From positions 1,426,001 to 1,490,000 of the forward strand of contig NZ_CP009505.1 in the NCBI RefSeq assembly GCF_000970045.1: a stretch of 64,000 nt of DNA, given 5' to 3'. This DNA is from Methanosarcina sp. MTP4 (GTDB lineage: Archaea; Halobacteriota; Methanosarcinia; Methanosarcinales; Methanosarcinaceae). The notes beneath the pieces are model-generated. The model was not told where the DNA came from. It saw nothing but the letters and a program-made list of their open reading frames with translations, and ran no database searches. A program made the translations under genes and the position numbers. Positions 1-8,696 of the stretch are shown piece by piece; position 1 is the first letter of the stretch, and each line of letters begins with the position of its first letter.

Positions 1-602
1 CTCCGAAGCAACCGGAACTCTACTGAAAACCTACTCGGACCTTCTTTCCTTCGCTTCGCAACCTCCCTCCCCTCGTCCCCGCCCTGTCGAATTGCTCAGT
101 TCTTTTGACCTTGGGAGGGCAGGTTTTTTGAAAGTGGACGAGTTTTCGGCGGCGGTTTCAGCGATTGCTTGGTAGAGCTTTACCGGAGTAACCTGAATGG
201 TTTCTTCTGTCGTTTTTGTTCCGAACGAAGTGAGGCCCGTCCACTTTGACAAGGAGATTAAGAAGCTGCATTAAAAGAATAGATGTTGGGAAAGAAAGCA
301 TCAACTCTGTATTAAACCACATCAAGTTTTTGAACGCATGGATTGAAAATAAAAATGCAATTTCTATTTCACTCTCTTATTTTTATTCATTAAATTCAAG
401 GGCAGGCCGCTCTCCTTCGTCGAGCGTGGCTGGGCATGGAACCTGCCTACTAAACGGTCGCTTCGGTACAGAGTCAAAATCCCGAAAACCCACCCTAAAC
501 CCAAGTTCAATCCATCCAAAAAACCGGGTTTCTTCTCTCCAATCACCCCTCCTCCTTCGCCGCGAAACCCAAAAGCCTCCGCTCCCCGATAAAAATCCCC
601 TC
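1..602. other. Gene-poor left edge, no supported gene
   Basis: No gene is supported here. A 73-codon minus-strand frame (31-252, TTG start) has a plausible first 45 residues and then a low-complexity charged tail. I recognise no family in it, and it may be a remnant. The C-rich stretch at 390-600 is open in several frames at once, which suggests composition rather than coding. Confidence 0.4.
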
Positions 603-640
603 AAAAAAAGAAAAAAGAAATAACGGCCGTAAAAGCCGTT
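603..640 (-). terminator. Terminator of the hacA-hacB operon
   Basis: Read on the minus strand, a 6 bp GC-rich stem (AACGGC at 622-627 with GCCGTT at 635-640) is followed by a long T-rich run. It begins 4 bases past the hacB stop codon. The plus-strand side also has a T run, so it could act in both directions. Confidence 0.65.
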
Positions 641-643
641 TTT

Positions 644-1162
644 TCACTCTAACTTAAAGTCCCCGTACTTACTGATATGAGCAGCAAGCCCGCCGTCACT
701 CAAAATCTTGATCATGACATCCGGCAGCGGCGAAAAGGTAAGCTCGATTCCCTTCGTCACGTCCTTGATTACGCCTGTGGAAAGGTCGATCTCCAGGTCG
801 TCTTCGGGGTCGATCTGGTCGGTGTCGCAGATGAGGACGGGGAGGCCGACGTTGATGGCGTTTCGGAAGAAGATTCTTGCGAAGGATTTGGCAAGGACTG
901 CGCCTACGCCGGAAATTTTTATGATCGTTGGGGCGTGTTCGCGGCTGGAGCCGAGGCCGAAGTTGCGTCCGCCGACTACGAAGTCGCCTTTCCGGACTTT
1001 GTTCGGGAACTCGGGGTCGGCGTCTTCCAGGACGTGTTTGGCGAGTTCCGGAAGGTTGGTCCGGAGGTGGAAGAGGCGGCCGGGGGCTATGTGGTCAGTG
1101 CTGATGTCGTCTCCGAATTTCCAGGCTTTACCTTTCAGGTTGTTTTGCATTTCTTCTGCCAT
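644..1162 (-). CDS. hacB: Homoaconitase / 3-isopropylmalate dehydratase small subunit
   Basis: Small (swivel-domain) subunit of an aconitase-family hydro-lyase, 172 residues, about the usual length for LeuD/HacB. It carries the GDDISTDHI segment near residue 17 and the GRNFGLGSSREHAP substrate-binding segment near residue 66. With the large subunit it isomerises a hydroxy-tricarboxylic acid, either in leucine synthesis (isopropylmalate) or in 2-oxosuberate synthesis for coenzyme B (homocitrate series). The specificity loop reads HLRT. From memory, the M. jannaschii homoaconitase subunit has YLRT and the isopropylmalate subunit YLVM, so homoaconitase is favoured by inference. It follows the large subunit directly, stop next to start, in one operon. 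Confidence 0.9.
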   Translation of the reverse strand: MAEEMQNNLKGKAWKFGDDISTDHIAPGRLFHLRTNLPELAKHVLEDADPEFPNKVRKGDFVVGGRNFGLGSSREHAPTIIKISGVGAVLAKSFARIFFRNAINVGLPVLICDTDQIDPEDDLEIDLSTGVIKDVTKGIELTFSPLPDVMIKILSDGGLAAHISKYGDFKLE

Positions 1163-2416
1163 TTAGAGCACCTCCCTGGGGTCTGTGATTTCGCCTTTTA
1201 TGGCCGAGACTGCGGCTGTAGCCGGGGATGAGAGGTAGATTAAGCCTTCGGTGTTTCCCATCCTGCCCTGGAAGTTCCTGTTTTGGGTGGAGAGGCAGGC
1301 TTCCCCGTCGCCGAGGATGCCCTGGTGTACGCCCACACAGGGGCCGCATCCGGGAGCCATGACTGCGGCTCCGGCTTTGATGAAGGTCTCGATGTAGCCG
1401 GCTGCGATTGCGTCAAGGTAGACGTCTTTTGAGGCGGGGACCACGATCAGGCGGGTGTCCGGGTGGCGCTGCTTGCCTTCCAGGATTTTGGCTGCGATTG
1501 CGAGGTCCTCGATCCTGCCGTTAGTGCAGGTCCCGATAAAGACCTGGTCGATCTTCGTGCCTGCAAGTCCGGCTGCGGTGCTGGTGTTGTCCACGGTGTG
1601 GGGGGCAGAGACCATGGGTTCGAGGGTGGAGGCGTCGATCTCGATTACTTCTTCGTAGACTGCGTCCTCGTCAGGGGTAATTTCCCTGAACTTGTCTCCT
1701 CGCCCGCGGGATTCCAGGAAAGCTCTGGTCGTCTCGTCGGATGCGATCAGGCCGGTCTTGGCTCCGGCTTCGACTGCCATGTTGGAGAGGGTGAAGCGGT
1801 CGGACATTGCCATCTTTTCGATGGTCTCGCCACCGAATTCAAGGGCTTTGTAGGTGGCACCGTCTGCTGTTATCTTGCCGATCAGGTAGAGGATGAGGTC
1901 TTTTGCACAGACGCCTTCTTTGAATTCCCCGGTCACGTTGATCCTGATTGTCTCGGGCACGCGGAGCCAGGTCTTTCCAAGAGCGATTCCGACAGCAACG
2001 TCGGTTGAACCCATGCCTGTGGCAAAGGCGCCAAGGGCACCGGAGGTGCAGGTGTGGGAGTCTGCCCCGATCAGGATATCTCCGGGGTTCACGTAGCTTT
2101 CGACCAGGCGCTGGTGGCAGACGCCGGTCCCGACTTCGGAAAGGTCCACGCCTGTCTTCTTTGCGAAATCCCTCAGGATCTTGTGGGCGTTGGAAAGGTC
2201 CTTGTGAGGGCTTGGAGCTGCGTGGTCAATGAAAAGGACAGTCCTTTCGGGGTTTTTAGCCTGGACAAGGCCCATCTTCTCGAGCTGCTGGACAGCCAGG
2301 GGGCCGGTCCCGTCCTGAACCGCGGCAACGTCCACCGCAGCGACCACAATGTCGCCGGCGGAAACTTCCTTGCCTGCGTGTTCACTTATTATTTTTTCTG
2401 CCATTGTCTTTCCCAT
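1163..2416 (-). CDS. hacA: Homoaconitase / 3-isopropylmalate dehydratase large subunit
   Basis: Large catalytic subunit, 417 residues, of a two-subunit aconitase-family enzyme. The [4Fe-4S] cysteines are visible in the motifs FIGTCTNGR and APGCGPCVG, and GADSHTCTSGALGAFA matches the family substrate segment. The first ATG is favoured because AAGGTGATT lies just before it; a second in-frame ATG follows four codons later. It is transcribed with the small subunit. Archaeal LeuC and HacA large subunits are hard to tell apart by sequence, so the specificity call rests on the small subunit loop. The cluster probably serves coenzyme B (2-oxosuberate) or leucine synthesis. Confidence 0.9.
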   Translation of the reverse strand: MGKTMAEKIISEHAGKEVSAGDIVVAAVDVAAVQDGTGPLAVQQLEKMGLVQAKNPERTVLFIDHAAPSPHKDLSNAHKILRDFAKKTGVDLSEVGTGVCHQRLVESYVNPGDILIGADSHTCTSGALGAFATGMGSTDVAVGIALGKTWLRVPETIRINVTGEFKEGVCAKDLILYLIGKITADGATYKALEFGGETIEKMAMSDRFTLSNMAVEAGAKTGLIASDETTRAFLESRGRGDKFREITPDEDAVYEEVIEIDASTLEPMVSAPHTVDNTSTAAGLAGTKIDQVFIGTCTNGRIEDLAIAAKILEGKQRHPDTRLIVVPASKDVYLDAIAAGYIETFIKAGAAVMAPGCGPCVGVHQGILGDGEACLSTQNRNFQGRMGNTEGLIYLSSPATAAVSAIKGEITDPREVL

Positions 2417-3035
2417 ATAATCACCTTAAAAAAGTGTTTGATGATACTTTTGAATTAGCTTGATCGAAAAAGCCTATGAATGCAGGGATTAGCTGAAGAA
2501 TCCCCTGTGCGGCTTTTTTCAGTAAATCTAACTTCTTTTTGGAACTGTTGAGAGTAATCGCCTTTTCCGTATATGACATTAACGGAGTTCCGGGAATTTT
2601 TTTATAGAAGTCTGGACAACAGAACCCGTATAAATCCGGGGAAATTGTCTGTAAATTGTCCGTAAAATGTCTATAAAATGTCTATAAAATGTCTATAAAA
2701 TGTCTATAAAATGTCTATAAAATGTCTATAAAATGTCCAATAAGTTGTTCGTAAAATATCCGTAAAATTGTCTGTAAAACTGTTGATCTGGCCTTTATTG
2801 TCTGCCATTTTCTATCATTGTAAGGAAAGATTCCCTCTATTTCTTTCCGGGAATTCCTGCTCCCTTTTCCTCTTTATCTCCTGATCCCAATAAGTTTAAG
2901 TCCAATGCCTGTTATGGAAATGTAAATTCCGATTGTCACGAAAAAAGGTTTACAAAACGGGGTTGTTTTTTTGCAGGACCCGGGTTTGTTTACCTGCAAA
3001 TTTCCAATCCTAAAAACTCCTGATGAGAGATTAAC
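2417..3035. other. Intergenic spacer with minisatellite
   Basis: Divergent spacer between hacA and thi4. Apart from the 11 bp tandem repeat, annotated separately, I see only AT-rich sequence. No TPP-riboswitch core is visible before thi4. Confidence 0.6.
2646..2744. repeat. 11 bp tandem repeat, about 9 units
   Basis: The unit tgtctataaaa is repeated six times exactly at 2668-2733. Two degenerate units (tgtctgtaaat, tgtccgtaaaa) come before and one (tgtccaataag) after. It is intergenic and AT-rich, without the spacers of a CRISPR. Confidence 0.9.
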
Positions 3036-3818
3036 ATGGAACTTGACGAAGTCATCATAACACGCGCAATTGTTGAAGAGTACTCAAAAACTTTCCTTGA
3101 ATACACGGACATCGACGTGGCCCTGGTAGGAGGAGGCCCTGCAAACCTGGTGGCTGCAAAGTACCTGGCTGAAGCCGGGGTAAAAGTCGCCTTATACGAG
3201 CAGAAACTCTCTCTCGGCGGCGGCATGTGGGCCGGAGGCATGATGTTTCCCCGCATCGTTGTACAGGAGGAAGCCACCCGTATCCTGGACGACTTCGGAA
3301 TCCGGTATAAGGAATATGAATCCGGCTACTACATTGCAAACTCTGTGGAATCGGTCGGAAAGCTGATCAGCGGAGCGACTTCTGCAGGGGCTGAGATTTT
3401 CAACCTGGTTAGTTTCGAGGACGTCATGATCAGGGAAAACGACCGGGTCGTAGGCATCGTCATCAACTGGAGTCCTGTCACCACCAACCGCCTGCACGTC
3501 GACCCCCTCATGATCCGCACAAAGCTCGTGGTCGACGGGACCGGGCACGACGCCGTGGTCTGCAACACTATCCTGAGAAAAATCCCTGATGCAAAAATCG
3601 GGGAATTCGGGCAGATCGGGGAAAAACCCATGTGGGCCGAGATCGGAGAAAAACTTGTTGTTGAAGCCACCCAGGAAATCTATCCCGGGCTGATCGTAGC
3701 CGGCATGGCTGCAAGTGCCGCAACCCGCGCCCCGCGGATGGGTCCGGTCTTTGGAGGCATGCTCCTTTCCGGGGAAAAAGCCGCAAAACTTGCCCTTGAC
3801 CGCCTCAAAAAACTCTGA
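3036..3818 (+). CDS. thi4: Thi4-family thiazole synthase
   Basis: FAD/NAD-fold protein of 260 residues that makes the adenylated thiazole precursor of thiamine from NAD and glycine. The dinucleotide-binding motif VGGGPANLVAAKYLAEAG lies at residues 30-48, followed by the conserved GGGMWAGGMMFP segment and the C-terminal RMGPVFGGMLLSG. Length fits archaeal Thi4. Fungal enzymes donate sulfur from a Cys near the TGHD motif. Here TGHD is followed by AVVCNTIL, so a Cys is close but apparently not aligned with the fungal one. Archaeal enzymes are known to lack the suicide Cys and use sulfide. Some databases call this family ribose 1,5-bisphosphate isomerase. thiC lies 19 kb away. Confidence 0.92.
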   Translation: MELDEVIITRAIVEEYSKTFLEYTDIDVALVGGGPANLVAAKYLAEAGVKVALYEQKLSLGGGMWAGGMMFPRIVVQEEATRILDDFGIRYKEYESGYYIANSVESVGKLISGATSAGAEIFNLVSFEDVMIRENDRVVGIVINWSPVTTNRLHVDPLMIRTKLVVDGTGHDAVVCNTILRKIPDAKIGEFGQIGEKPMWAEIGEKLVVEATQEIYPGLIVAGMAASAATRAPRMGPVFGGMLLSGEKAAKLALDRLKKL

Positions 3819-3914
3819 AAGCGGGCCTGAAAAGCAAATTTCTCCCTCTTAAGCCGCCGGGAAGCAGAAAATCCCCTTTCTTAAGGGGTCTCTCCTGTCC
3901 TTTCCGGCAAAAAC

Positions 3915-3922
3915 TTTATATA
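3915..3922 (+). promoter_or_regulatory. TATA box of the tRNA-His gene
   Basis: TTTATATA stands about 57 bases before tRNA-His, so transcription should start near 3945 and give a short leader. The leader can fold into a small GCTC/GAGC hairpin. Confidence 0.55.
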
Positions 3923-3971
3923 AAAAAACTCCTTCTATAGGTTGCTCAAGCCTGAGCACCCAATCCTGCGT

Positions 3972-4047
3972 GGCCGGGGTAGGGTAGCGGTCATCCTGTA
4001 GCCCTGTGGAGGCTACGATCCGAGTTCGATTCTCGGTCCCGGCCCCA
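3972..4047 (+). tRNA. tRNA-His (GTG), with encoded G-1 and CCA
   Basis: Cloverleaf with acceptor GCCGGGG (3973-3979) pairing TCCCGGC (4037-4043). The anticodon loop CTGTGGA gives anticodon GTG, and the T arm is CCGAG/CTCGG with loop TTCGATT. The discriminator is C73, and a G precedes the acceptor at 3972. G-1 opposite C73 is the identity element of histidine tRNAs. CCA is encoded at 4045-4047. Confidence 0.95.
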
Positions 4048-4414
4048 TTACTTTAACTTATTCTAAGTAATCTTTCTAATTCTGTTTGCTTTGTTTTCTT
4101 CGTTTTAACAAAATTCAGTTTTAATACTGTTTTCATAACGTTTTTAATATATCATTCAGCTTTTAATATCCCTTTTATATTGTTTCAAAATCTACCTTAC
4201 AATATCAGCCTTCTACCTTACAATATCAGCCTTAAATCTCTGCTCCAAAAATCGACCTTACAATATACTTACAATATATATCTATCACCTCTATCTAACC
4301 CACCTGAATTCCACCTAAATTCCACCTAAATTCCACCTAAATTCCACCTGAATTCCACCTGAATTCCTGCCATCATAAAAGAGGATTCAAAAGAGGATTC
4401 AAAAGAGGACTTCC
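4048..4414. other. Intergenic spacer with two repeat families
   Basis: AT-rich spacer. A roughly 21 bp unit containing taccttacaatatcagcc is repeated imperfectly around 4190-4265. An 11 bp array follows, then a 13 bp direct repeat (aaaagaggattca) that ends by supplying the ribosome-binding AGAGGA of the next gene. No gene is seen. Confidence 0.6.
4301..4366. repeat. 11 bp tandem repeat, 6 units
   Basis: Six units of cacctaaattc or cacctgaattc run head to tail. The only variation is A or G at one position. Confidence 0.9.
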
Positions 4415-6163
4415 ATGAAAGCACTGATCATCGACGGTTATGTAGACGAACCCGCCTGCCTCGGGGTTCCTCCCTACTTTTCCCCCTACCCCCGGTACAT
4501 AGCAGGCGCTCTCCGGGAGTGCGGGCTCTCCGAAACCGATATCCACTACCTGACAATCGACCGCCTGCGGGAAAACCCGCCGGGGGCCGGGGAACTGATC
4601 GGGAAAGCAGAACTCGTAATCGTGATTGCAGGCATGACCGTTCCGGGAAAATACCTCCGGGCCACGCCCATCTCCCCCGGGGAAATCGAAACCATCTTCC
4701 GGAGCTCAACAGGGGTAAAAGTCATAGGCGGTCCTATTCGGCTTGGTTTCAGTGGGGAAGGCGGAAAAGCTGCAAAAGGCCTGGGCAGTGGGATCAGCCT
4801 TGAAGGTGCCGTGCTTGCGGAAATGGACATTGAGGCTTTTGTCTTTGACCTTTTTGAGGGCAGTGAAGGCATTAAAGACAGTAAAGGCAGTAATGGAATC
4901 ATTCTGGGGAAGCAGCCGAGCATTAAACTGAAAGCCCCGGAAACCGTGGGACACCGCTTCAGGACGACCTCCGAAATCGGGCGCTGGGCACCGATGGGAG
5001 CTTTTCTTCTCCGGCAGCACCCTGATTATCCTTACTGCATGTGCGAACTCGAAACCTACCGGGGCTGCGGCCGGACCATTCATTGTTCTTTTTGCACCGA
5101 ACCGTTCTACGGGGCTTCGGACTACCGGCCAGTGGAGGACGTGGTCTTTGAAGTCTCGGCCTTATATTCCCATGGAGCCCGCTATTTCAGGATTGGGCGG
5201 CAGCCTGACCTCCTATCCTACCACGGCACCGATGCAGGCGGCCCGGTCCCGAAACCCGATCCCGCAGTTCTTGAGAGGCTCTACAGGGGGATAAGGAATT
5301 CCGCTCCGGAACTTTCCGTGCTCCACCTGGACAACGCAAACCCGATAACCATTGCCACCTACCCTGAAGAAGCCGCGCAGATAATTAAGACGATCATCAA
5401 ATACCACACCTCTGGGGACGTGGCTGCTTTTGGCATGGAAAGTGCGGACCCGCAGGTGATCCGGGCAAACTCCCTGAAAGCCAGCCCCGAAGAGGTCTTC
5501 GAAGCCATCAAACTCGTAAACGGCCTGGGCGCCGTCCGCGGGGCAAACGGGCTTCCGGAACTCCTCCCAGGCCTGAACTTCGTCCACGGGCTTATGGGCG
5601 AGACAAAAAAGACCTTCCAGCTGAACTACGACTTCCTCCAGAATGTGCTGGACTCCGGCCTGATGCTCCGCAGGATCAATATCCGGCAGGTCATGGCTTT
5701 CCCTGACACCCCCATGTACGGAAAGGACGAGGCTGCCGGCAAGCACAAGAAACTCTTCCTGAAATACAAGGACCAGGTCCGGAAAAACATCGACCTCCCA
5801 ATGCTCCGCCGCGTCGTTCCCGAAGGCACGGTGCTGAAGGATGTCATGTGTGAGGTGCACGAAAACGGAATCACTTTCGGAAGACAGCTTGGATCTTATC
5901 CCCTGCTGGTCGGAATTCCCGCTTCCCTGCCCTTCAGGAAGTTCACTGACGTAACCGTGACCGGACACGGGATGCGCTCCATCACCGGTATTCCTCACCC
6001 CCTTTCGATTAATTCCGCTTCTCCTGCCCTTCTCAGGGAACTTCCGGGGCTTGGCAAGAAAGCTTCGAATGCTGTTGCCGCAGGGCTGCCCTATGCCGAT
6101 GAAGAGGATTTTGTAAGCAGGGTAAAGGACGGAGAAAAGTTCCTCAAATATATAGAGTTCTGA
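4415..6163 (+). CDS. Radical-SAM protein with C-terminal helix-hairpin-helix
   Basis: Protein of 582 residues. Residues 1-200 look like an alpha/beta domain without a recognised motif. The iron-sulfur site is in ETYRGCGRTIHCSFCTEP near residue 215, giving a CX5CX2C spacing instead of the classical CX3CX2C. A TIM-barrel-like radical-SAM core follows to about residue 500. The tail ends with a helix-hairpin-helix signature (LRELPGLGKKASNAVAAGLP), usual for nucleic-acid contact. The substrate is unknown; the tail suggests an RNA- or DNA-linked modification, by inference. The start is supported by AGAGGA eight bases upstream. No co-transcribed partner is evident. Confidence 0.85.
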   Translation: MKALIIDGYVDEPACLGVPPYFSPYPRYIAGALRECGLSETDIHYLTIDRLRENPPGAGELIGKAELVIVIAGMTVPGKYLRATPISPGEIETIFRSSTGVKVIGGPIRLGFSGEGGKAAKGLGSGISLEGAVLAEMDIEAFVFDLFEGSEGIKDSKGSNGIILGKQPSIKLKAPETVGHRFRTTSEIGRWAPMGAFLLRQHPDYPYCMCELETYRGCGRTIHCSFCTEPFYGASDYRPVEDVVFEVSALYSHGARYFRIGRQPDLLSYHGTDAGGPVPKPDPAVLERLYRGIRNSAPELSVLHLDNANPITIATYPEEAAQIIKTIIKYHTSGDVAAFGMESADPQVIRANSLKASPEEVFEAIKLVNGLGAVRGANGLPELLPGLNFVHGLMGETKKTFQLNYDFLQNVLDSGLMLRRINIRQVMAFPDTPMYGKDEAAGKHKKLFLKYKDQVRKNIDLPMLRRVVPEGTVLKDVMCEVHENGITFGRQLGSYPLLVGIPASLPFRKFTDVTVTGHGMRSITGIPHPLSINSASPALLRELPGLGKKASNAVAAGLPYADEEDFVSRVKDGEKFLKYIEF

Positions 6164-6316
6164 ACTCCAGGCTCTTTTTCGTTTCTTTTTCTCTTTTTCA
6201 TCTCTTTTCAATCTCTTTTTTGTCACCCCTCTTCAACTTATTTATATTTTTAAAATAATTATTTACTTATTCTAACGAGAACTATATTATTCTGGGGCAT
6301 TTAAGGGAGGACTATT

Positions 6317-6547
6317 TTGAGTGAGAGCACGGACTATGTTCACAAGGTAAAAATTGCTTTTCAGTTGAGCTTTATTTTCTGGGTTGTAGTTTTTATTCTC
6401 ATGTTTTACGCCACCGTCGAGGCAGGGTTCAGGACACTGGGCACCTTCTTTTTACTCTTTTCAGTGCTTTTGGTAACTCCTTTTTTGCCGGACGGGGCGA
6501 GGAGTTATGAAGAACTTGGAAGTTGTAGTGAGTGCGAAGAGGACTGA
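6317..6547 (+). CDS. Small two-helix membrane protein
   Basis: A 76-residue protein of unknown function. It starts at TTG, with GGGAGGAC seven bases upstream as a strong ribosome-binding site. Two hydrophobic helices span about residues 14-34 and 38-58. The short acidic tail holds a Cys-Ser-Glu-Cys pair (CSECEED) that could bind a metal or form a disulfide. I recognise no family. The good ribosome-binding site and clean two-helix pattern favour a real gene. Confidence 0.6.
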   Translation: MSESTDYVHKVKIAFQLSFIFWVVVFILMFYATVEAGFRTLGTFFLLFSVLLVTPFLPDGARSYEELGSCSECEED

Positions 6548-6767
6548 TAAATCAGATAAATTAGAAGTCCGAGAAATGAAAAATAAGATGAATGGAAAAT
6601 GGGCACTTCCTGCTTCGAACTCTTTTGAATGAGAATGAACTGATCCTGCTACTGAGAGTTGGAACTGAACAGATGCTTAAGATAACTTTTCAAGGTCTTT
6701 TTTCAGATTTCTGTTTTTGTTAGCCTGTTCAGCTATTCGGATCATATCTCTGTTTCAACTTCCCGGT

Positions 6768-7910
6768 TCAGGTCTCTGTTATCCCCAGAATTCCTGCAAG
6801 CTCCAGCCCTTCGCTTCCGATGTCCGAGAGTCGGCTCAGGAGCTCCGAACTTGAAAGGTACTTTTCAGTCCTGATCCCTCCGGGCTCTTCGATCTTGATG
6901 CTAATCTCGCCTTTGGTATAGCCTCTCTCAACACATTCCCCTATGAGTTTCCCGTATATCCCCGCGATCAGCTTGAGGGAGTCCTGGACCCTGTTTTCGT
7001 CCATTACATTCTTGCCTTCCAGCAGGACCCGCCTGAGCTTTCTGGACTCCACGGATACTTTAAAAAACTGTTTGAGCTTTTTTGTCAGTTCATAGAAGGC
7101 ATCCATATCTATGGAAGCTGCCAGTTTTTCATCTCCGCTTATCTCATAGTCCCCGTGCAGGATCAGGTATGACATCTCGTCTGCCGAGATAGTGATCCTG
7201 TGTTCGCCGTCTTTATCTTCGAACACGGTACTGAGGCTATTTCCCTCATATTCGATCGACATGATGTGGAAATCGGAAACGTCGAGCTTTTTTATTTTGT
7301 CTTCCTTATGCAGGATTCCTGCCTTCACCCAGATCGGCAGGGTGAATTCGTGCAGGTCCCCAACCTTTATCATATCCTCTGCAAAAGTCAGGTCGTATTC
7401 GTACTGAATGCTGTCAATGGAACTTACCTGCATTCCTGTCAGCTTTTTCCCCTCAACGGCAGCAGAATAAGCGTGCTTTGCCCCATAGATCCCGGCTTCG
7501 AAAAAGGGGCTCAGGATCGAAAGAATCTTCGTTTCCAGTTGCTGGATTTCATTTCTGGCAATCCTTGTCTCCTTCTCAAGTTCTTCCAGATTTTCGTCCT
7601 TTTTCCCGGAAGCAGCCGCGTCACAGGTTTCCAGTATCTTGTTCTTGATTTCCAGAATGTCCTCCGAATCGACTTCCTGGGTGAGTTTCTCAAGATAACC
7701 TGTCACTTCTATCTGGAACTCATCTATCTCCCGGATTCTTTTCTCCAGAATTGCGGTCCCTGCTCTGTTCTCTTCTTTTGTTCTGATTGCAGACCTTTCA
7801 AGAGGGATAACCTCTTCCGAAACCCCCAGGAAGTCCTGCAGGTCCTGAATGAAATCCCTCTGTACGGGAAACTCGGTTGAATCCTGAAAAGTATACTTTA
7901 TGCTATCCAC
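6768..7910 (-). CDS. Conserved coiled-coil protein, function unknown
   Basis: 380-residue soluble protein. Residues 40-135 are Glu/Lys-rich heptads predicted to form a coiled coil, with an Asp/Glu/Lys insert (ASGKKDENLEELEKE). The C-terminal two thirds alternate short strands and helices. No catalytic motif, membrane segment or signal peptide is visible. Codon use looks native. It is a single gene between AT-rich gaps, and I do not recognise the family. Confidence 0.7.
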   Translation of the reverse strand: MDSIKYTFQDSTEFPVQRDFIQDLQDFLGVSEEVIPLERSAIRTKEENRAGTAILEKRIREIDEFQIEVTGYLEKLTQEVDSEDILEIKNKILETCDAAASGKKDENLEELEKETRIARNEIQQLETKILSILSPFFEAGIYGAKHAYSAAVEGKKLTGMQVSSIDSIQYEYDLTFAEDMIKVGDLHEFTLPIWVKAGILHKEDKIKKLDVSDFHIMSIEYEGNSLSTVFEDKDGEHRITISADEMSYLILHGDYEISGDEKLAASIDMDAFYELTKKLKQFFKVSVESRKLRRVLLEGKNVMDENRVQDSLKLIAGIYGKLIGECVERGYTKGEISIKIEEPGGIRTEKYLSSSELLSRLSDIGSEGLELAGILGITET

Positions 7911-8207
7911 TCCCCGGTTAATTGTGAAAAAGATGGTTTTTGAAATTAAATTGGCGGCTTTCCTTATTTAGCTTTGTGAGTTCAAAAACTTGCAGCTGAA
8001 GGGGGGTAATTGAATAAAATTTTGGAAAATAAAATGAACAATGTCGGAAAATAAAGTGAACAATGTCGGAAAATAATATGAAAAATATCTGGGAAATTAA
8101 GTGAACAATGTCGGAAAGTAATGTGAAAAATATCTGGGAAATTAAGTGAACAATGTCGGAAAATAAGGGTCGGAAATTAAAGTGAAAAATGTCTGGGAAA
8201 TAAGGTA
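7911..8207. repeat. Degenerate 22-23 bp tandem repeat, about 7 units
   Basis: At 8033-8204, units of the form gtgaacaatgtcggaaaata alternate with gtgaaaaatatctgggaaat. The two variants form a higher-order repeat of about 46 bp. It is intergenic, and no gene is seen. Confidence 0.75.
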
Positions 8208-8279
8208 TACACCAGCCGGGATTCGAACCCGGGTTCGAGCGTTGGCAACGCCCGGTGATGACCGCTACACTACTGATGT
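8208..8279 (-). tRNA. tRNA-Gly (GCC), unusual A1-U72 acceptor
   Basis: On the minus strand the acceptor ACATCAG pairs CTGGTGT fully, with one G-U. The anticodon stem GGGCG/CGCTC closes the loop TTGCCAA, giving anticodon GCC, and the T arm is CCGGG/CCCGG. All arms fold, but the first pair is A-U where glycine tRNAs normally have G1-C72. CCA is not encoded. A GC-rich hairpin region lies directly upstream. It may be a real but atypical isodecoder or a decaying copy. Confidence 0.8.
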
Positions 8280-8696
8280 CCGAAGTAGGCGAGGCGCCCC
8301 GCCAGCATTACGCAATATACATTTTCTCATTAATTAATTTGACCCTTGAATGATTCTGTTTGACCCGGGAGGTTTTTCTGATCCGGAAAAAGGCTGCATT
8401 GCTATGATTCTTTCCGGATCCAGGCTGTAATATTTTTTTATGTCCTGCTGTTACTGCTGTATATTCTGGTTATAGTCTTTTGCTGTATCTCTGGCTGTAG
8501 TGTTCTGCCATTCCTGCTGTATCTCTGGTTATAATGTCCTGAAGGTCTTCCTTTTAAGAAAGGTATTGTGTTTTATAAGATCAAAGCTGTATAAAATGAC
8601 GTCTGATGTTAGAGCGATATCCGACGTGAGGCTTTTTCAGGTAAATTATTTAATTTTATTTCCTGATTTTACTACTAAATTTACGAGTGATGGATT
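8280..8696. other. Intergenic spacer
   Basis: Contains the presumptive tRNA-Gly promoter (a TATA-like tgtatatt on the minus strand near 8315) and repeated ctgctgtatctctggttat-like phrases at 8450-8540. No gene is seen. Confidence 0.5.

Noticed and set aside
2646-2744. CRISPR array
   Set aside because: Units are head to tail without spacers. The same holds for the other tandem arrays, and no cas genes are present.
5213-6226. 337-codon frame antisense to the radical-SAM gene
   Set aside because: Shadow of the real gene: no start signal, improbable composition, and strong motif support for the plus-strand frame.
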